A stretch of 46,422 nt of DNA, from the NCBI GenBank assembly GCA_019634055.1, contig JAHQVZ010000158.1:1-46422 (forward strand). The letters run 5' to 3'. The notes under the pieces are model-generated. The model did no database searches. It had not been told where the DNA came from and worked only from the letters and a program-made list of their open reading frames with translations. Source of the stretch: Leptolyngbyaceae cyanobacterium MAG.088. GTDB taxonomy: Bacteria > Cyanobacteriota > Cyanobacteriia > Phormidesmidales > Phormidesmidaceae. Every line of letters begins with the position of its first letter. Position 1 is the stretch's first letter. A program made the translations under genes and the position numbers. Positions 32,465-43,394 of this stretch are shown piece by piece.

Positions 32465-33982
32465 CTACTCTTGGGTAGTGAGCGTTAGCACCTGTGGAGG
32501 TGTTGCATCTGGAGGGTATAAAAACTGTATTTCTACCGATCGTTCTTCCTGGGCAGCCAGAGTGAGTTCTATTAGAGGGGGGCCTAATTGCCCACGTCTC
32601 TGTACTAGATGAATATAATCTGCGCGACGTTCACCCTGATCGTTGGTATATAGAAATAAAATAGTGCCCCTGAAAAATATGCGAGAGTCATGGGGGATTA
32701 AAAAGGTAAGGGCATTTTGAATCACCTCATTTTGCAGTGGTGTTTGGATTGACAATGCAATTTTTTTGGGCTGATTGGTTGGGTTATATAGGGGCAGTGT
32801 GAGATTGTATTCAGTGCCGTAATTACCATGGGCCCGATAGGCAGTATCGTCATAGCGTCTAAGCATGGCAGCACTTTGAATTTGTCCTGTGCCAAAGGTG
32901 TTGTGATCAACACTACTAATGACGTAGGAAATTTGTTCCCCCACAGCGGGGATTTTTAGCTGTGATGAGCGACGATCGGTGAGTCTAGCCTGCCAGCGAG
33001 AACCTCGACTCACACCTGCGACGCGTCCATAGATGAAAGGGTTAGCGCGACGCCCTGGCCGCGTAGGTTTAAGATCTCTTGGCGCTACTAGCTTGCCGTT
33101 GGCTAGCATCTGTAACCATTCGTTTAAGCTCGGCACTCGTTCGCCGCCATTCTCTGTCAGCGGAGCAAACATACTTAAACTGGCTACGTATAATGGTCCA
33201 TCGCTAGACAGACGCATTAGCGTAGAGCGAGCATTACTACGATTACCACCAAGGCTGCTAGGCAATGGCGGTAATAGCTCACTACCAGCTGGGAGACTGC
33301 CATCAGTGGCTACCGATAACCGCCTTACCGGCAACGGTGTATTCATGAGCAGATAACTTTCTCGAGGAGGAATCGTAATGCTGTCAGGCAAAAAAGGCTG
33401 GCGACGATCTCTGAGAATTTCATTCATCAAACGGCTGCCTGGGCCAGAGAACTGAGTACTCGCTAAGTTGAATTCCACATCATTACGACCATGCCAGGGA
33501 GCTTCTTGACTAAGATAGGTAGCGGCTTCTCGAAAGCTTAGGGTGACAGGTCTACGGCTAGGATTATGGATCACAATCCCGATATAGCGAGTCCGCGTAT
33601 CACTGTTGTCTCGAGCACTGACAACATGATGATCAAAAATATCAAAACGCCCCTCAAACGCATAGTCTAAATGGGCGGACGGTTCAGCTTTACCACGTGA
33701 TGGAAATGTTGATAAGAGAATACCTTCAGATTCAATTAGTTCAGGGCTATTGCTGTTAAATACGGGAACGTTATCCAATTCCCCTGGTAATGGCCGGACT
33801 TCCTGAATGTATGGAATGGTCTCTTGATCGATAGTTTGCGCAACAAGTCTATTGCTAAGGGATGTGACTGTCGAGACGTCAATAATTGGAGCTGGCCATT
33901 GCTTGGATTGAGGCTCTAAAGCCAAGGGAATAGAAAATAAAGCAATAGAAGGCAGCGCAATTAAAAACGGCAATAGACTCAT
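32465..33982 (-). CDS. DUF3370 domain-containing secreted protein
   Basis: The 505-residue protein starts with a hydrophobic signal region (MSLLPFLIALPSIALFSIPL) followed by an extended beta-rich body. Landmarks are PYIQEVRPLPGELDNVPVFN, FEGRFDIFDHHVVSA, RYIGIVIHNPSRRPVTL, FIYGRVAGVSRGSRWQARLTD and LTLPLYNPTNQPKKIALSIQTP. These match DUF3370, a cyanobacterial family of unknown function, probably outside the cytoplasm. The protein is long and nearly cysteine-free. Start ATG at 33980-33982. It ends 36 bp from the convergent zinc-ribbon gene, with no obvious terminator between them. Confidence 0.85.
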   Translation of the reverse strand: MSLLPFLIALPSIALFSIPLALEPQSKQWPAPIIDVSTVTSLSNRLVAQTIDQETIPYIQEVRPLPGELDNVPVFNSNSPELIESEGILLSTFPSRGKAEPSAHLDYAFEGRFDIFDHHVVSARDNSDTRTRYIGIVIHNPSRRPVTLSFREAATYLSQEAPWHGRNDVEFNLASTQFSGPGSRLMNEILRDRRQPFLPDSITIPPRESYLLMNTPLPVRRLSVATDGSLPAGSELLPPLPSSLGGNRSNARSTLMRLSSDGPLYVASLSMFAPLTENGGERVPSLNEWLQMLANGKLVAPRDLKPTRPGRRANPFIYGRVAGVSRGSRWQARLTDRRSSQLKIPAVGEQISYVISSVDHNTFGTGQIQSAAMLRRYDDTAYRAHGNYGTEYNLTLPLYNPTNQPKKIALSIQTPLQNEVIQNALTFLIPHDSRIFFRGTILFLYTNDQGERRADYIHLVQRRGQLGPPLIELTLAAQEERSVEIQFLYPPDATPPQVLTLTTQE

Positions 33983-34086
33983 GAGCTAAAGCTGGGTACA
34001 AATAGCAGGTTAACGACTGTCGCCTAACCTACCATTCAAACGGTAGCTAATATTACTAACTGTGCCGTTCAGATGACTGGTTCGTT

Positions 34087-34872
34087 TCACGAGGTAACTA
34101 AGGCTTGAATTTTTTCAGCCGTTAATTGTTCAACATGGGAGAGCACAATACTTGCCCCGGCGTCTTTAAGGATTTGGCTGTAGCGATTTTGGTAGTCAGG
34201 ATCTGTTTGCACATGGGGGGGTAAGACACCTACGCCTAACCACAGCCGCTCAGGAAAGTCTACTGCTGCTGCCTTGATAGTGGCCATATCGGCAACCGTA
34301 TCTCCGGCATATAAAACCGGTAACCCAGAGGGGGTAAGTTCTTCCAGTTTGGCAATAGTCATATACAAGCCTGTTGGGTCTGGCTTGCTCGGTGCATCGG
34401 CCATCGCAATCAAGATGGGCTCAACCAACCCGATCCGCTGTTGCAAGATATAGTTGGCTGAACCTCGGGTTGCTCCGCTAAAAAAAGCTGATAAAACACC
34501 ATCGTTAGCGAGATTAGTGAGATATCTGGCTGTCATTAAAACAGGTTCTTGGGTGATGTAACCGGTCCATTGACTGGGGTCATCGCCTACTCCTCGATAG
34601 CGTTCTTGAAAATAAGCAACAATGGCATCATAGTCGGCGCTATAGGTCTGCCCTGAAACTTGGCCATGGCGGCAGATAAGTTCTTGAGACGCTTTCCAAT
34701 CGTTGTTCCAAATACCTTCGCTTTTCAGTTGGTCAATATCGGTAGGAGTGGGGCGGTAATGCCCTTGGGTAAAATATTCAACCGTATCAGCTATGGCTCG
34801 ACGATATGAGCCACTGACGTCGCGGACAACGCCATCGATATCAAATACAGCTAAGGCAATAGGATTAGACAT
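34087..34872 (-). CDS. HAD superfamily subfamily IA hydrolase (TIGR01548-like)
   Basis: The 261-residue protein begins LAVFDIDGVVRDVSGSYRRA, with the HAD nucleophile motif DIDG (motif I), FSGATRGSANYI around motif II, and YAGDTVADMATIKAA (motif IV). A lysine lies in SKPDPTGLY (motif III). The wording FDIDGVVRDVSGSYRRAI is that of the cyanobacterial TIGR01548 subfamily, which I recall as phosphatase-like with unknown substrate. Start ATG at 34870-34872. It is divergent from psrp-3 across a 124-bp region with a 20-bp direct repeat. Confidence 0.85.
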   Translation of the reverse strand: MSNPIALAVFDIDGVVRDVSGSYRRAIADTVEYFTQGHYRPTPTDIDQLKSEGIWNNDWKASQELICRHGQVSGQTYSADYDAIVAYFQERYRGVGDDPSQWTGYITQEPVLMTARYLTNLANDGVLSAFFSGATRGSANYILQQRIGLVEPILIAMADAPSKPDPTGLYMTIAKLEELTPSGLPVLYAGDTVADMATIKAAAVDFPERLWLGVGVLPPHVQTDPDYQNRYSQILKDAGASIVLSHVEQLTAEKIQALVTS

Positions 34873-34935
34873 TTTTGGATTGCAAGACTAGTTTTCGATA
34901 TGTTTCTGTCAGCGAATGCGCTAGAATTATAAATC

Positions 34936-34965
34936 GTGTAGTTTTAAGCTAGACTGTGTAGTTTT
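34936..34965 (+). repeat. Direct repeat GTGTAGTTTT, 20-bp period, upstream of PSRP-3
   Basis: GTGTAGTTTT occurs at 34936-34945 and again at 34956-34965, two helical turns apart, between the HAD gene and the PSRP-3 start. It may be a regulatory site or a promoter-proximal duplication. Confidence 0.45.
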
Positions 34966-34996
34966 GAAGCCAAGAGGCGTACAGCGGAGGTTTGCA

Positions 34997-35296
34997 TTGT
35001 CTCGATTTATCTTAAAGGTTCTCTGGCTCGACAAAGATGTGGCTCTCGCCGTGGATCAAGTAGTGGGCAAGGGATCGAGTCCGCTGACCTCTTACTTTTT
35101 CTGGCCCCGTAATGATGCATGGGACCAGATGAAAACAGAGCTTGAATCCAAGACCTGGATTGTAGAAGAGGAGCGCATTGACCTATTGAACCAGGCCACT
35201 GAAATTATTAACTATTGGCAAGAAGGCGGAAAAGCTCAGCCGATGCAAAAAGCAGCTGATAAATTTCCTAATGTCGCATTTACTGGTAGTTCATGA
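34997..35296 (+). CDS. Plastid-specific 30S ribosomal protein 3 (PSRP-3, Ycf65)
   Basis: The 99-residue protein begins [20 protein letters not shown] and contains [42 protein letters not shown]. This is PSRP-3/Ycf65, a small-subunit ribosomal protein shared by cyanobacteria and plastids. The start is TTG at 34997-34999: GGAGG at 34986-34990 sits six bases upstream, the ideal spacing, and the resulting N-terminus fits the family. The upstream frame, also TTG, at 34964 adds 11 residues the family lacks. A strong terminator follows at 35328. Confidence 0.93.
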   Translation: MSRFILKVLWLDKDVALAVDQVVGKGSSPLTSYFFWPRNDAWDQMKTELESKTWIVEEERIDLLNQATEIINYWQEGGKAQPMQKAADKFPNVAFTGSS

Positions 35297-35327
35297 TCTA
35301 AGCCTGTTCTAATCATCTGAAGTCTGA

Positions 35328-35363
35328 AAAGCCCACCCATCTTCATAAGGATGGGTGGGCTTT
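35328..35363 (+). terminator. Strong intrinsic terminator after PSRP-3
   Basis: AAAGCCCACCCATC (35328-35341) pairs perfectly with GATGGGTGGGCTTT (35350-35363) across an eight-base loop. The arms end in AAA/TTT so the hairpin works in both directions, ending PSRP-3 and probably the convergent atpC transcript. Confidence 0.9.
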
Positions 35364-35399
35364 ATACATCTGGCGATGGCGATGCTTAAGGTGTAGGAA

Positions 35400-35807
35400 C
35401 TAGATACTACCACCTGCTGCCTGAACACGAGCGCGGGCTTTTTTCAAAGCCTTACGGGCCTGGATAACAGCCTGCTTATCATCTGAAGAAACACTATCAG
35501 CTTCAGATTTAGCAGATGTATATTCGGCTTCGGCTGCGGATAAATCAATGCTATCGCCCTGTTCAGCTCCATTGACCAAAATGGTCACTTCATTGTCTTC
35601 CACTTCGGCAAAGCCACCCATGAGTGCGATCGCAACCCAATCCTTATTAGCTCGAACTCTCAAAACACCAATATCTAAAGCAGTCAACAACGGAGCATGA
35701 CCGCTCAAAATACCTAATTGGCCAGTCGTGCTAGGTAACACGACCTCTTCCGCCTCAGCATCCCAGACCGTTTTGTCGGGAGCTACCACACGAACTGCTA
35801 ATGCCAT
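35400..35807 (-). CDS. atpC: ATP synthase F1 subunit epsilon
   Basis: The epsilon subunit sits on the central stalk of F1 and limits wasteful ATP hydrolysis. The 135-residue protein has an N-terminal beta sandwich (LAVRVVAPDKTVWDAEAEEV, LPSTTGQLGILSGHAPLLTALDIGVL) and a C-terminal helical hairpin (AEAEYTSAKSEADS, ARKALKKARARVQA). Length is normal. Cyanobacteria often call this gene atpE. It follows atpD on the minus strand, as in most cyanobacteria where the beta and epsilon genes form a separate operon. A 167-bp gap with an imperfect inverted repeat separates it from atpD. Start ATG at 35805-35807. Confidence 0.97.
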   Translation of the reverse strand: MALAVRVVAPDKTVWDAEAEEVVLPSTTGQLGILSGHAPLLTALDIGVLRVRANKDWVAIALMGGFAEVEDNEVTILVNGAEQGDSIDLSAAEAEYTSAKSEADSVSSDDKQAVIQARKALKKARARVQAAGGSI

Positions 35808-35840
35808 AAAACTCTACGAGGTAAACGTGAATAGTAAATA

Positions 35841-35927
35841 GGTGAGTCGTGAGTAGAGTAATACCTGAGATATCTTTTAGCTCAACAAGTCTAACTTGCT
35901 AAACCACTCACTACTCACCCACTCACC
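35841..35927. repeat. Imperfect inverted repeat between atpD and atpC
   Basis: GGTGAGTCGTGAGTAG (35841-35856) pairs with CTACTCACCCACTCACC (35911-35927), with one extra base. Inside it, CAAGT-CTA-ACTTG (near 35885) makes a smaller hairpin. ACTCAC units repeat in the right arm. It may adjust beta to epsilon stoichiometry or protect RNA ends. Confidence 0.6.
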
Positions 35928-35974
35928 GACTCACAAAGCTCTAAGTAATCTGCACCAAACGAGAAAGCAATTGC

Positions 35975-37438
<1,464 letters not shown>

Positions 37439-37650
37439 TTATCCTAAGGTTATTAGCTACTGCGGCGACTTTTAATTTTAATTTTTACTTTCAAAGTGCC
37501 ATGTAACAGATTATCACTAGATGTATCACCCATGGCACTGGTATTTGCTATAGTCGGGGGTCTTTTGCAAGGCAGCTAATCTCTATAGCTACGACCCAGA
37601 GTAAAGCCAAACCAATGCCAGAGATAATATTTCAAGGCCGTTTTACTACC

Positions 37651-38565
37651 TTAATGCCGCTTTACTACCCTGCCGACAAAAATAGCCAGGAGGCCCATCA
37701 TGGCTGTTGACGGCTCAGAAATAGGCTGAGGCAATACTGGCTCTTGACGAATTTGTGGGACTGACTGAGCCACGACCACTGCTGGCACTGGTGGCTGTGG
37801 AATTGGTTGAGGTATAACAGGCACTGGTAACTGAGGGCTTGGCTGAGACACAACAACCGTTGGTGGCTCTGGCTGTGAGGGCTTAATGAGGGAAGCTGAG
37901 GGTGTTGGCTGGTCAACTGGCGGACTTGGCGCGACTGCTGGTGTTGGTGAAGTATTAGTTCGATAATCGGGGCGTTGACGGACAAAAAATTTCTGGGTCG
38001 GGATTGTATCGGTAATAAAGTAGTTAAATCGAACCGTTTCACCAGCATTAACGCCCCTACCACGATGAAAGTTAATAAAGTCGCGCACATCGGTTATTTC
38101 ATCGGCTCTGTCATAGTGGCTTGATGTGTAGGGACGTGCAGGTCCAATAGCTTGGGCAAATGATAGACCATCATTTTCGCTGCTTGCATAACCTGCAGTC
38201 TCTTGTAGTTCGTGGTCGTAGAATCGCCAAAATGCCCCTGTAAGATTACGAGACACAATACTGATAGCAAAGCCTGGGCGATTGAAAACACTATGCTGTG
38301 GGGTACTGGGCAAACGACTGATTGCCAACGAGATATCTAGCCCCCATACATCTTGATAAACCACAAATGGATTGGCAGCGGTCCCCCTACCAGTCACATT
38401 TGTGATCGCGAAATCACCCGATGCTTCGCTAAAGATAAGGCCATTTTGACTGCAGCGACCTGACAAGCAGGCGGCCTCAGCTACAGGGTTAAAGATGGCC
38501 AGCAATCCGGTACCAAGAAGACTTGCTACACCAATTTGGCGAGCGTACTGAACAAATGTGCGCAT
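37651..38565 (-). CDS. Secreted protein with PEP-CTERM-like sorting tail
   Basis: The 304-residue protein has a signal peptide (cleavage near AEA/AC). A globular domain follows (about 32-215, with two early cysteines ACLSGRC), then a proline-, valine- and glutamine-rich linker (about 210-280), and a short end ISEPSTAMMGLLAIFVGRVVKRH. That tail has the SEPS(T) box, a hydrophobic helix and a basic terminus, the three parts of a PEP-CTERM exosortase-recognition signal. It therefore is probably processed by an exosortase and displayed or released outside the cell. Globular domain family not recognised. Confidence 0.75.
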   Translation of the reverse strand: MRTFVQYARQIGVASLLGTGLLAIFNPVAEAACLSGRCSQNGLIFSEASGDFAITNVTGRGTAANPFVVYQDVWGLDISLAISRLPSTPQHSVFNRPGFAISIVSRNLTGAFWRFYDHELQETAGYASSENDGLSFAQAIGPARPYTSSHYDRADEITDVRDFINFHRGRGVNAGETVRFNYFITDTIPTQKFFVRQRPDYRTNTSPTPAVAPSPPVDQPTPSASLIKPSQPEPPTVVVSQPSPQLPVPVIPQPIPQPPVPAVVVAQSVPQIRQEPVLPQPISEPSTAMMGLLAIFVGRVVKRH

Positions 38566-38832
38566 TGGTAATTTTTCAGAGTTTCAACAAAGAATGTAGG
38601 CTGATACTTGTATCAAAAAATACTTAGACTTCGATGGACTACCCTTTTTAAGGCAAGCCATCTTGAGACATCAATTCCTTTTGATTAAAGGGTTTTAATG
38701 CTCACAGCGTGGCATCTTTCCCTTTAAAACACCCTTAAAAACACGTAGCTTTTATAAAAAATACACATCAATATCAGTTGAAATCGAGTGATAATACGGA
38801 CAAAAGACACCCTTGCATTGATGGTTTTGTAT

Positions 38833-38868
38833 AAAAAAAGCGGATCGTTGCAAGAACGACTCCGCTTT
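38833..38868 (-). terminator. Intrinsic terminator for the TPS-domain gene
   Basis: On the minus strand, AAAGCGGAGTCGTT (from 38868) pairs with AACGATCCGCTTT, one base bulged, around the loop CTTGC. A T-run follows from 38839 to 38833. It lies about 80 bp after the stop of the gene at 38947-40431. Confidence 0.75.
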
Positions 38869-38902
38869 GTGGCGTATGTAATGTTGTTATGGTCTTTAAA
38901 CT

Positions 38903-38932
38903 ATGTCCACGTGCGTAATGTCCACGTGCGTA
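38903..38932. repeat. 15-bp tandem repeat after the TPS-domain gene
   Basis: ATGTCCACGTGCGTA is repeated exactly at 38903-38917 and 38918-38932, 14 bp beyond the stop codon of the neighbouring gene. Confidence 0.9.
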
Positions 38933-38946
38933 CTAGCTAAATCAAA

Positions 38947-40431
38947 CTAACGGATATCTACCTGCTCATCTGCATCGATAGAAATGCTACCGTCCAAGTC
39001 AGATGATGCACCGGTAGCTGTTGCTTCGCCATAAAACCATACGCTGTCATCTGCCCATATCTCGATGACGCCCCCTTCATCTTGTGAAGAACTAGCGGAG
39101 AGTTCAGAATCGCGATCCACAACAACATAAGTAGCACTAAAACCATCGACCATAGGCATACCACCAATGGATATTGTGCCTGCGGCGTCAATTGCATCAG
39201 CATTAACTGTGCTGCCCACCAGATTAATTTGGTCACCTAAAATAGTGACTTGCCCAGCAGTACCAATGGTTTGCTCTGGAGCAGCATGGCTTGAAACATC
39301 CAAAGTCCCTCGCACTAAGACTGAACCTGGAGAAGGCATCAGTGGAGGTGGGCTCGTAAGGGATTGATTGCCATCATTATCTGTTTCTATTTGAGTAGCA
39401 CTCTGCTCATCGCCACCCGTAAGTAATAGTGCTAAGTCTGTGGCAACCAATTCTACAGTAGAGGATTGTTCAGTCATAGGAGAGACTATGGAAACGGTCT
39501 CAAAGGGAATGACATCCAAGGAAAGTAAGCTATCTGGTTGGCTGAGTCGCAATATATTTTCCCCAGAAGCAGCGACCAGATTAATGCTGCCTCCTGCTGC
39601 CACCAGAGTGCCATCGTTTTGAATATACTGACCAATCAACGTAATGGACGATTGAGGCATTACCTCTAAATGACCTTGGTTTTCAATGCTACCTGCGGGC
39701 AATGAGGGAGAGAGCGGATCTATGGATGCTGAAGTGGTTGTTTCTGACAACAGGAGGTAGCCATTGGGATCCCCCATCAGATTATTGATTGTTGGTTCCT
39801 CGGCGATTTCGGTCTGTATGCCTGCGGCATCATCATCCGGCAAGGTCATTTCTTCACTACCTGTCGGTGGTAAAGCTATTTCACTAACTGTCCCGTCTAT
39901 AGAGAGCAAATAACTATCCTGAAACAGAAGGCCTGAGCTGGTGGTAGCAGTTAGATTAGCCGGTAAACTAAGCACCGCATCTTGACCAAAAATAATGCCC
40001 GCCGGGTTGACCAGAAAAAGGTTGGCACTGATACCCAGATCTGGATCACTGCTGGTCATTTTGAGTAGACCATCAATCACTGACGGGTCAACACTATTAA
40101 TTAAGCTAATAACATTAGCAACGTCGGGATTAACAATAAAGTTGGCTATATCATCTGAGCCTAAGTCAAAGTCTTGGAACTGATGAATTAAATTAGGCTC
40201 GGTTCCACCTGAGGACTGACCACCCAGGATTTTGAACTGATTAACCTCTTGCACAACGCTAGTATCGGAGGTGGATGATTGAATACTAGTTGCCGTAGGC
40301 GCAGGTGTTTCCACAGGCGGATCTAATGGCAGGGATACTGGTAAGTCAACTTGAGCAAAAGCTAACCCTTGCAAACCAAGAAGCCATAGTGGAACGACTT
40401 GCAAGAGCAAGTTGGGAAATCTGAAAATCAT
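38947..40431 (-). CDS. Filamentous-haemagglutinin N-terminal (TPS) domain protein, short form
   Basis: The 494-residue product has a signal peptide (MIFRFPNLLLQVVPLWLL, cleavage near AFA/QV). Its two-partner secretion domain has VNQFKILGGQSSGGTEPNLIHQF at the start and SANLFLVNPAGIIFGQDAVL, the NPAG motif that marks TPS exoproteins. Such proteins cross the outer membrane through a TpsB-type transporter, not visible here. The beta-helix part (SIENQGHLEVMPQSSITLIG, GTLDVSS) ends abruptly at DEQVDIR, where larger relatives often continue; the gene may be truncated or a naturally short form. The start could be ATG at 40462-40464 or the TTG at 40486-40488; the one given yields the cleanest signal peptide. 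Confidence 0.78.
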   Translation of the reverse strand: MIFRFPNLLLQVVPLWLLGLQGLAFAQVDLPVSLPLDPPVETPAPTATSIQSSTSDTSVVQEVNQFKILGGQSSGGTEPNLIHQFQDFDLGSDDIANFIVNPDVANVISLINSVDPSVIDGLLKMTSSDPDLGISANLFLVNPAGIIFGQDAVLSLPANLTATTSSGLLFQDSYLLSIDGTVSEIALPPTGSEEMTLPDDDAAGIQTEIAEEPTINNLMGDPNGYLLLSETTTSASIDPLSPSLPAGSIENQGHLEVMPQSSITLIGQYIQNDGTLVAAGGSINLVAASGENILRLSQPDSLLSLDVIPFETVSIVSPMTEQSSTVELVATDLALLLTGGDEQSATQIETDNDGNQSLTSPPPLMPSPGSVLVRGTLDVSSHAAPEQTIGTAGQVTILGDQINLVGSTVNADAIDAAGTISIGGMPMVDGFSATYVVVDRDSELSASSSQDEGGVIEIWADDSVWFYGEATATGASSDLDGSISIDADEQVDIR

Positions 40432-40609
40432 GGAGTTAGCAATTGCTAAACAGCTTGTCAGCATATGCACCAGGTGAACATGTATCAAGAACTACCGATA
40501 GAACCCAATATATAAATAATACGAGGAATTTTTAATTCAACCTGAAGTATAGATAAAGATAAATGTGTGGAAACCATGAAGTTTCTCGAAGGCTTTGATT
40601 AGATTGTAA

Positions 40610-40625
40610 GTTCGGGAACCCGTAC
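40610..40625 (+). promoter_or_regulatory. K-box-like element upstream of groES
   Basis: GTTCGG-GAAC-CCGTAC matches the K-box (GTTCGG-NNAN-CCNNAC) described for light- and heat-responsive groE promoters in cyanobacteria, from memory. It lies 112 bp upstream of groES, just before the predicted promoter. Confidence 0.7.
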
Positions 40626-40636
40626 TCCTAGATATG

Positions 40637-40666
40637 TTGCGTTCTCAACTCTTAAAACGATAAATT
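40637..40666 (+). promoter_or_regulatory. Likely groESL promoter
   Basis: TTGCGT (40637-40642) and TAAATT (40661-40666) with an 18-base spacer give a moderate sigma-70-type promoter. Its predicted start falls inside the CIRCE at 40665-40691, the usual geometry for HrcA control. Confidence 0.5.
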
Positions 40667-40691
40667 AGCACTCGGCAATGGAGAGTGCTAA
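40665..40691 (+). promoter_or_regulatory. CIRCE operator (HrcA-binding)
   Basis: TTAGCACTC (40665-40673), nine bases, then GAGTGCTAA (40683-40691) is an exact CIRCE, the HrcA repressor site, 46 bp upstream of groES. HrcA is not in the window. Confidence 0.97.
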
Positions 40692-40737
40692 ACCAGCATC
40701 CGGTTTAGCATTGTCAATCAAAGGTTCGGAGAAAACT

Positions 40738-41049
40738 ATGGCAGCCATTTCTTTGAGTGTTTCAAGCATCACTCCCCTAGGTGATCGCGTTCTTATTAAA
40801 GTCAGTGCATCTGAAGAGAAAACCGCTGGCGGTATTCTGCTACCCGATACAGCGAAGGAAAAGCCCCAAGTTGGCGAAGTTACTGCTGTGGGCCCTGGTA
40901 AACGTGGTGATGATGGTAGTCGTCAGGCTCCCGATGTAGAAGTGGGCAATAAGGTCCTCTACTCCAAGTACGCAGGCACTGACATCAAACTTGGTGGAGA
41001 CGATTTCGTATTGCTTTCTGAGAAGGACATTCTTGCTGTTGTTGGCTAA
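40738..41049 (+). CDS. groES: Co-chaperonin GroES
   Basis: GroES caps the GroEL folding chamber. The 103-residue product reads [20 protein letters not shown], with the mobile loop [19 protein letters not shown] and a [18 protein letters not shown] beta barrel region. The start is ATG 40738, with GGAG eight bases upstream; the upstream frame from 40678 begins inside CIRCE and is not translated. GroEL follows after an unusually long 200-bp gap. Control by HrcA/CIRCE and the K-box is visible in the sequence. Confidence 0.97.
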   Translation: MAAISLSVSSITPLGDRVLIKVSASEEKTAGGILLPDTAKEKPQVGEVTAVGPGKRGDDGSRQAPDVEVGNKVLYSKYAGTDIKLGGDDFVLLSEKDILAVVG

Positions 41050-42878
<1,829 letters not shown>

Positions 42879-42934
42879 GGTCCTATGCAGTTCATTGATT
42901 GATGCTTTTGAGCATCGATAATTCTGTTAGTTAA

Positions 42935-42969
42935 AAGCGGTGGGTGTTTAATCACCTGCCGCTTCTTTA
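42935..42969 (+). terminator. Terminator after groEL
   Basis: AAGCGGTGGGTG (42935-42946) pairs with CACCTGCCGCTT (42953-42964), two mismatches, with a six-base loop, followed by CTTTAT. Before it, GATGCT-TTTG-AGCATC (42901-42916) is another small hairpin. Confidence 0.75.
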
Positions 42970-43394
42970 TAGACAGGTATTATCGCTCTATCATTCACCA
43001 TGACAAGGCCGTGATCAGTCATTGTTCATAGCTGAGCTGTACTTTCTGATTGAAAGATGGGTTCAATATTCTTGTAAGCAAAGGTTTTTATCGAAAACCT
43101 GCTTAATTTGGTCAATTGCCTCTACAATGACATCAAAATTTTGGTTTAGTCGCTAAAAAACTTTCCCATTCAGTCAGTATTTAAATGGTGCATTAGCCCA
43201 CAACAAGTTGACCCACAGGAACTTTATTAAGGTTAGTTTTAGTAAATTAAGCCAAAAGAGATATTTACACGCCTGGCTAATCAAGTTAAAACAGTCAGGT
43301 TAAATGTGGGCATTGCGCTCACATTTATTGTGCTCCGATTTTTTCGGGATAACTGACCTGCTAATGGTCTAAACCTTCTGGGACACCGCCGCTA
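42970..43394. other. 425-bp noncoding stretch, nothing definite
   Basis: Apart from a hairpin AAATGTG/CACATTT (43302-43308 and 43320-43326) about 70 bp before the next gene, no structure or coding frame is visible. It presumably contains the promoter for the gene at 43395. Confidence 0.4.

Larger units (their letters stand above)
38566..38946. other. 381-bp noncoding region with a terminator and a 15-bp tandem repeat
   Basis: It contains the minus-strand terminator (38833-38868), the tandem repeat at 38903-38932, and imperfect AT-rich inverted repeats near 38683-38745. No coding frame is visible. Confidence 0.5.

Noticed and set aside
40678-40737. Longer groES from ATG 40678
   Set aside because: The ATG lies inside the CIRCE operator, and the extra residues do not match GroES.
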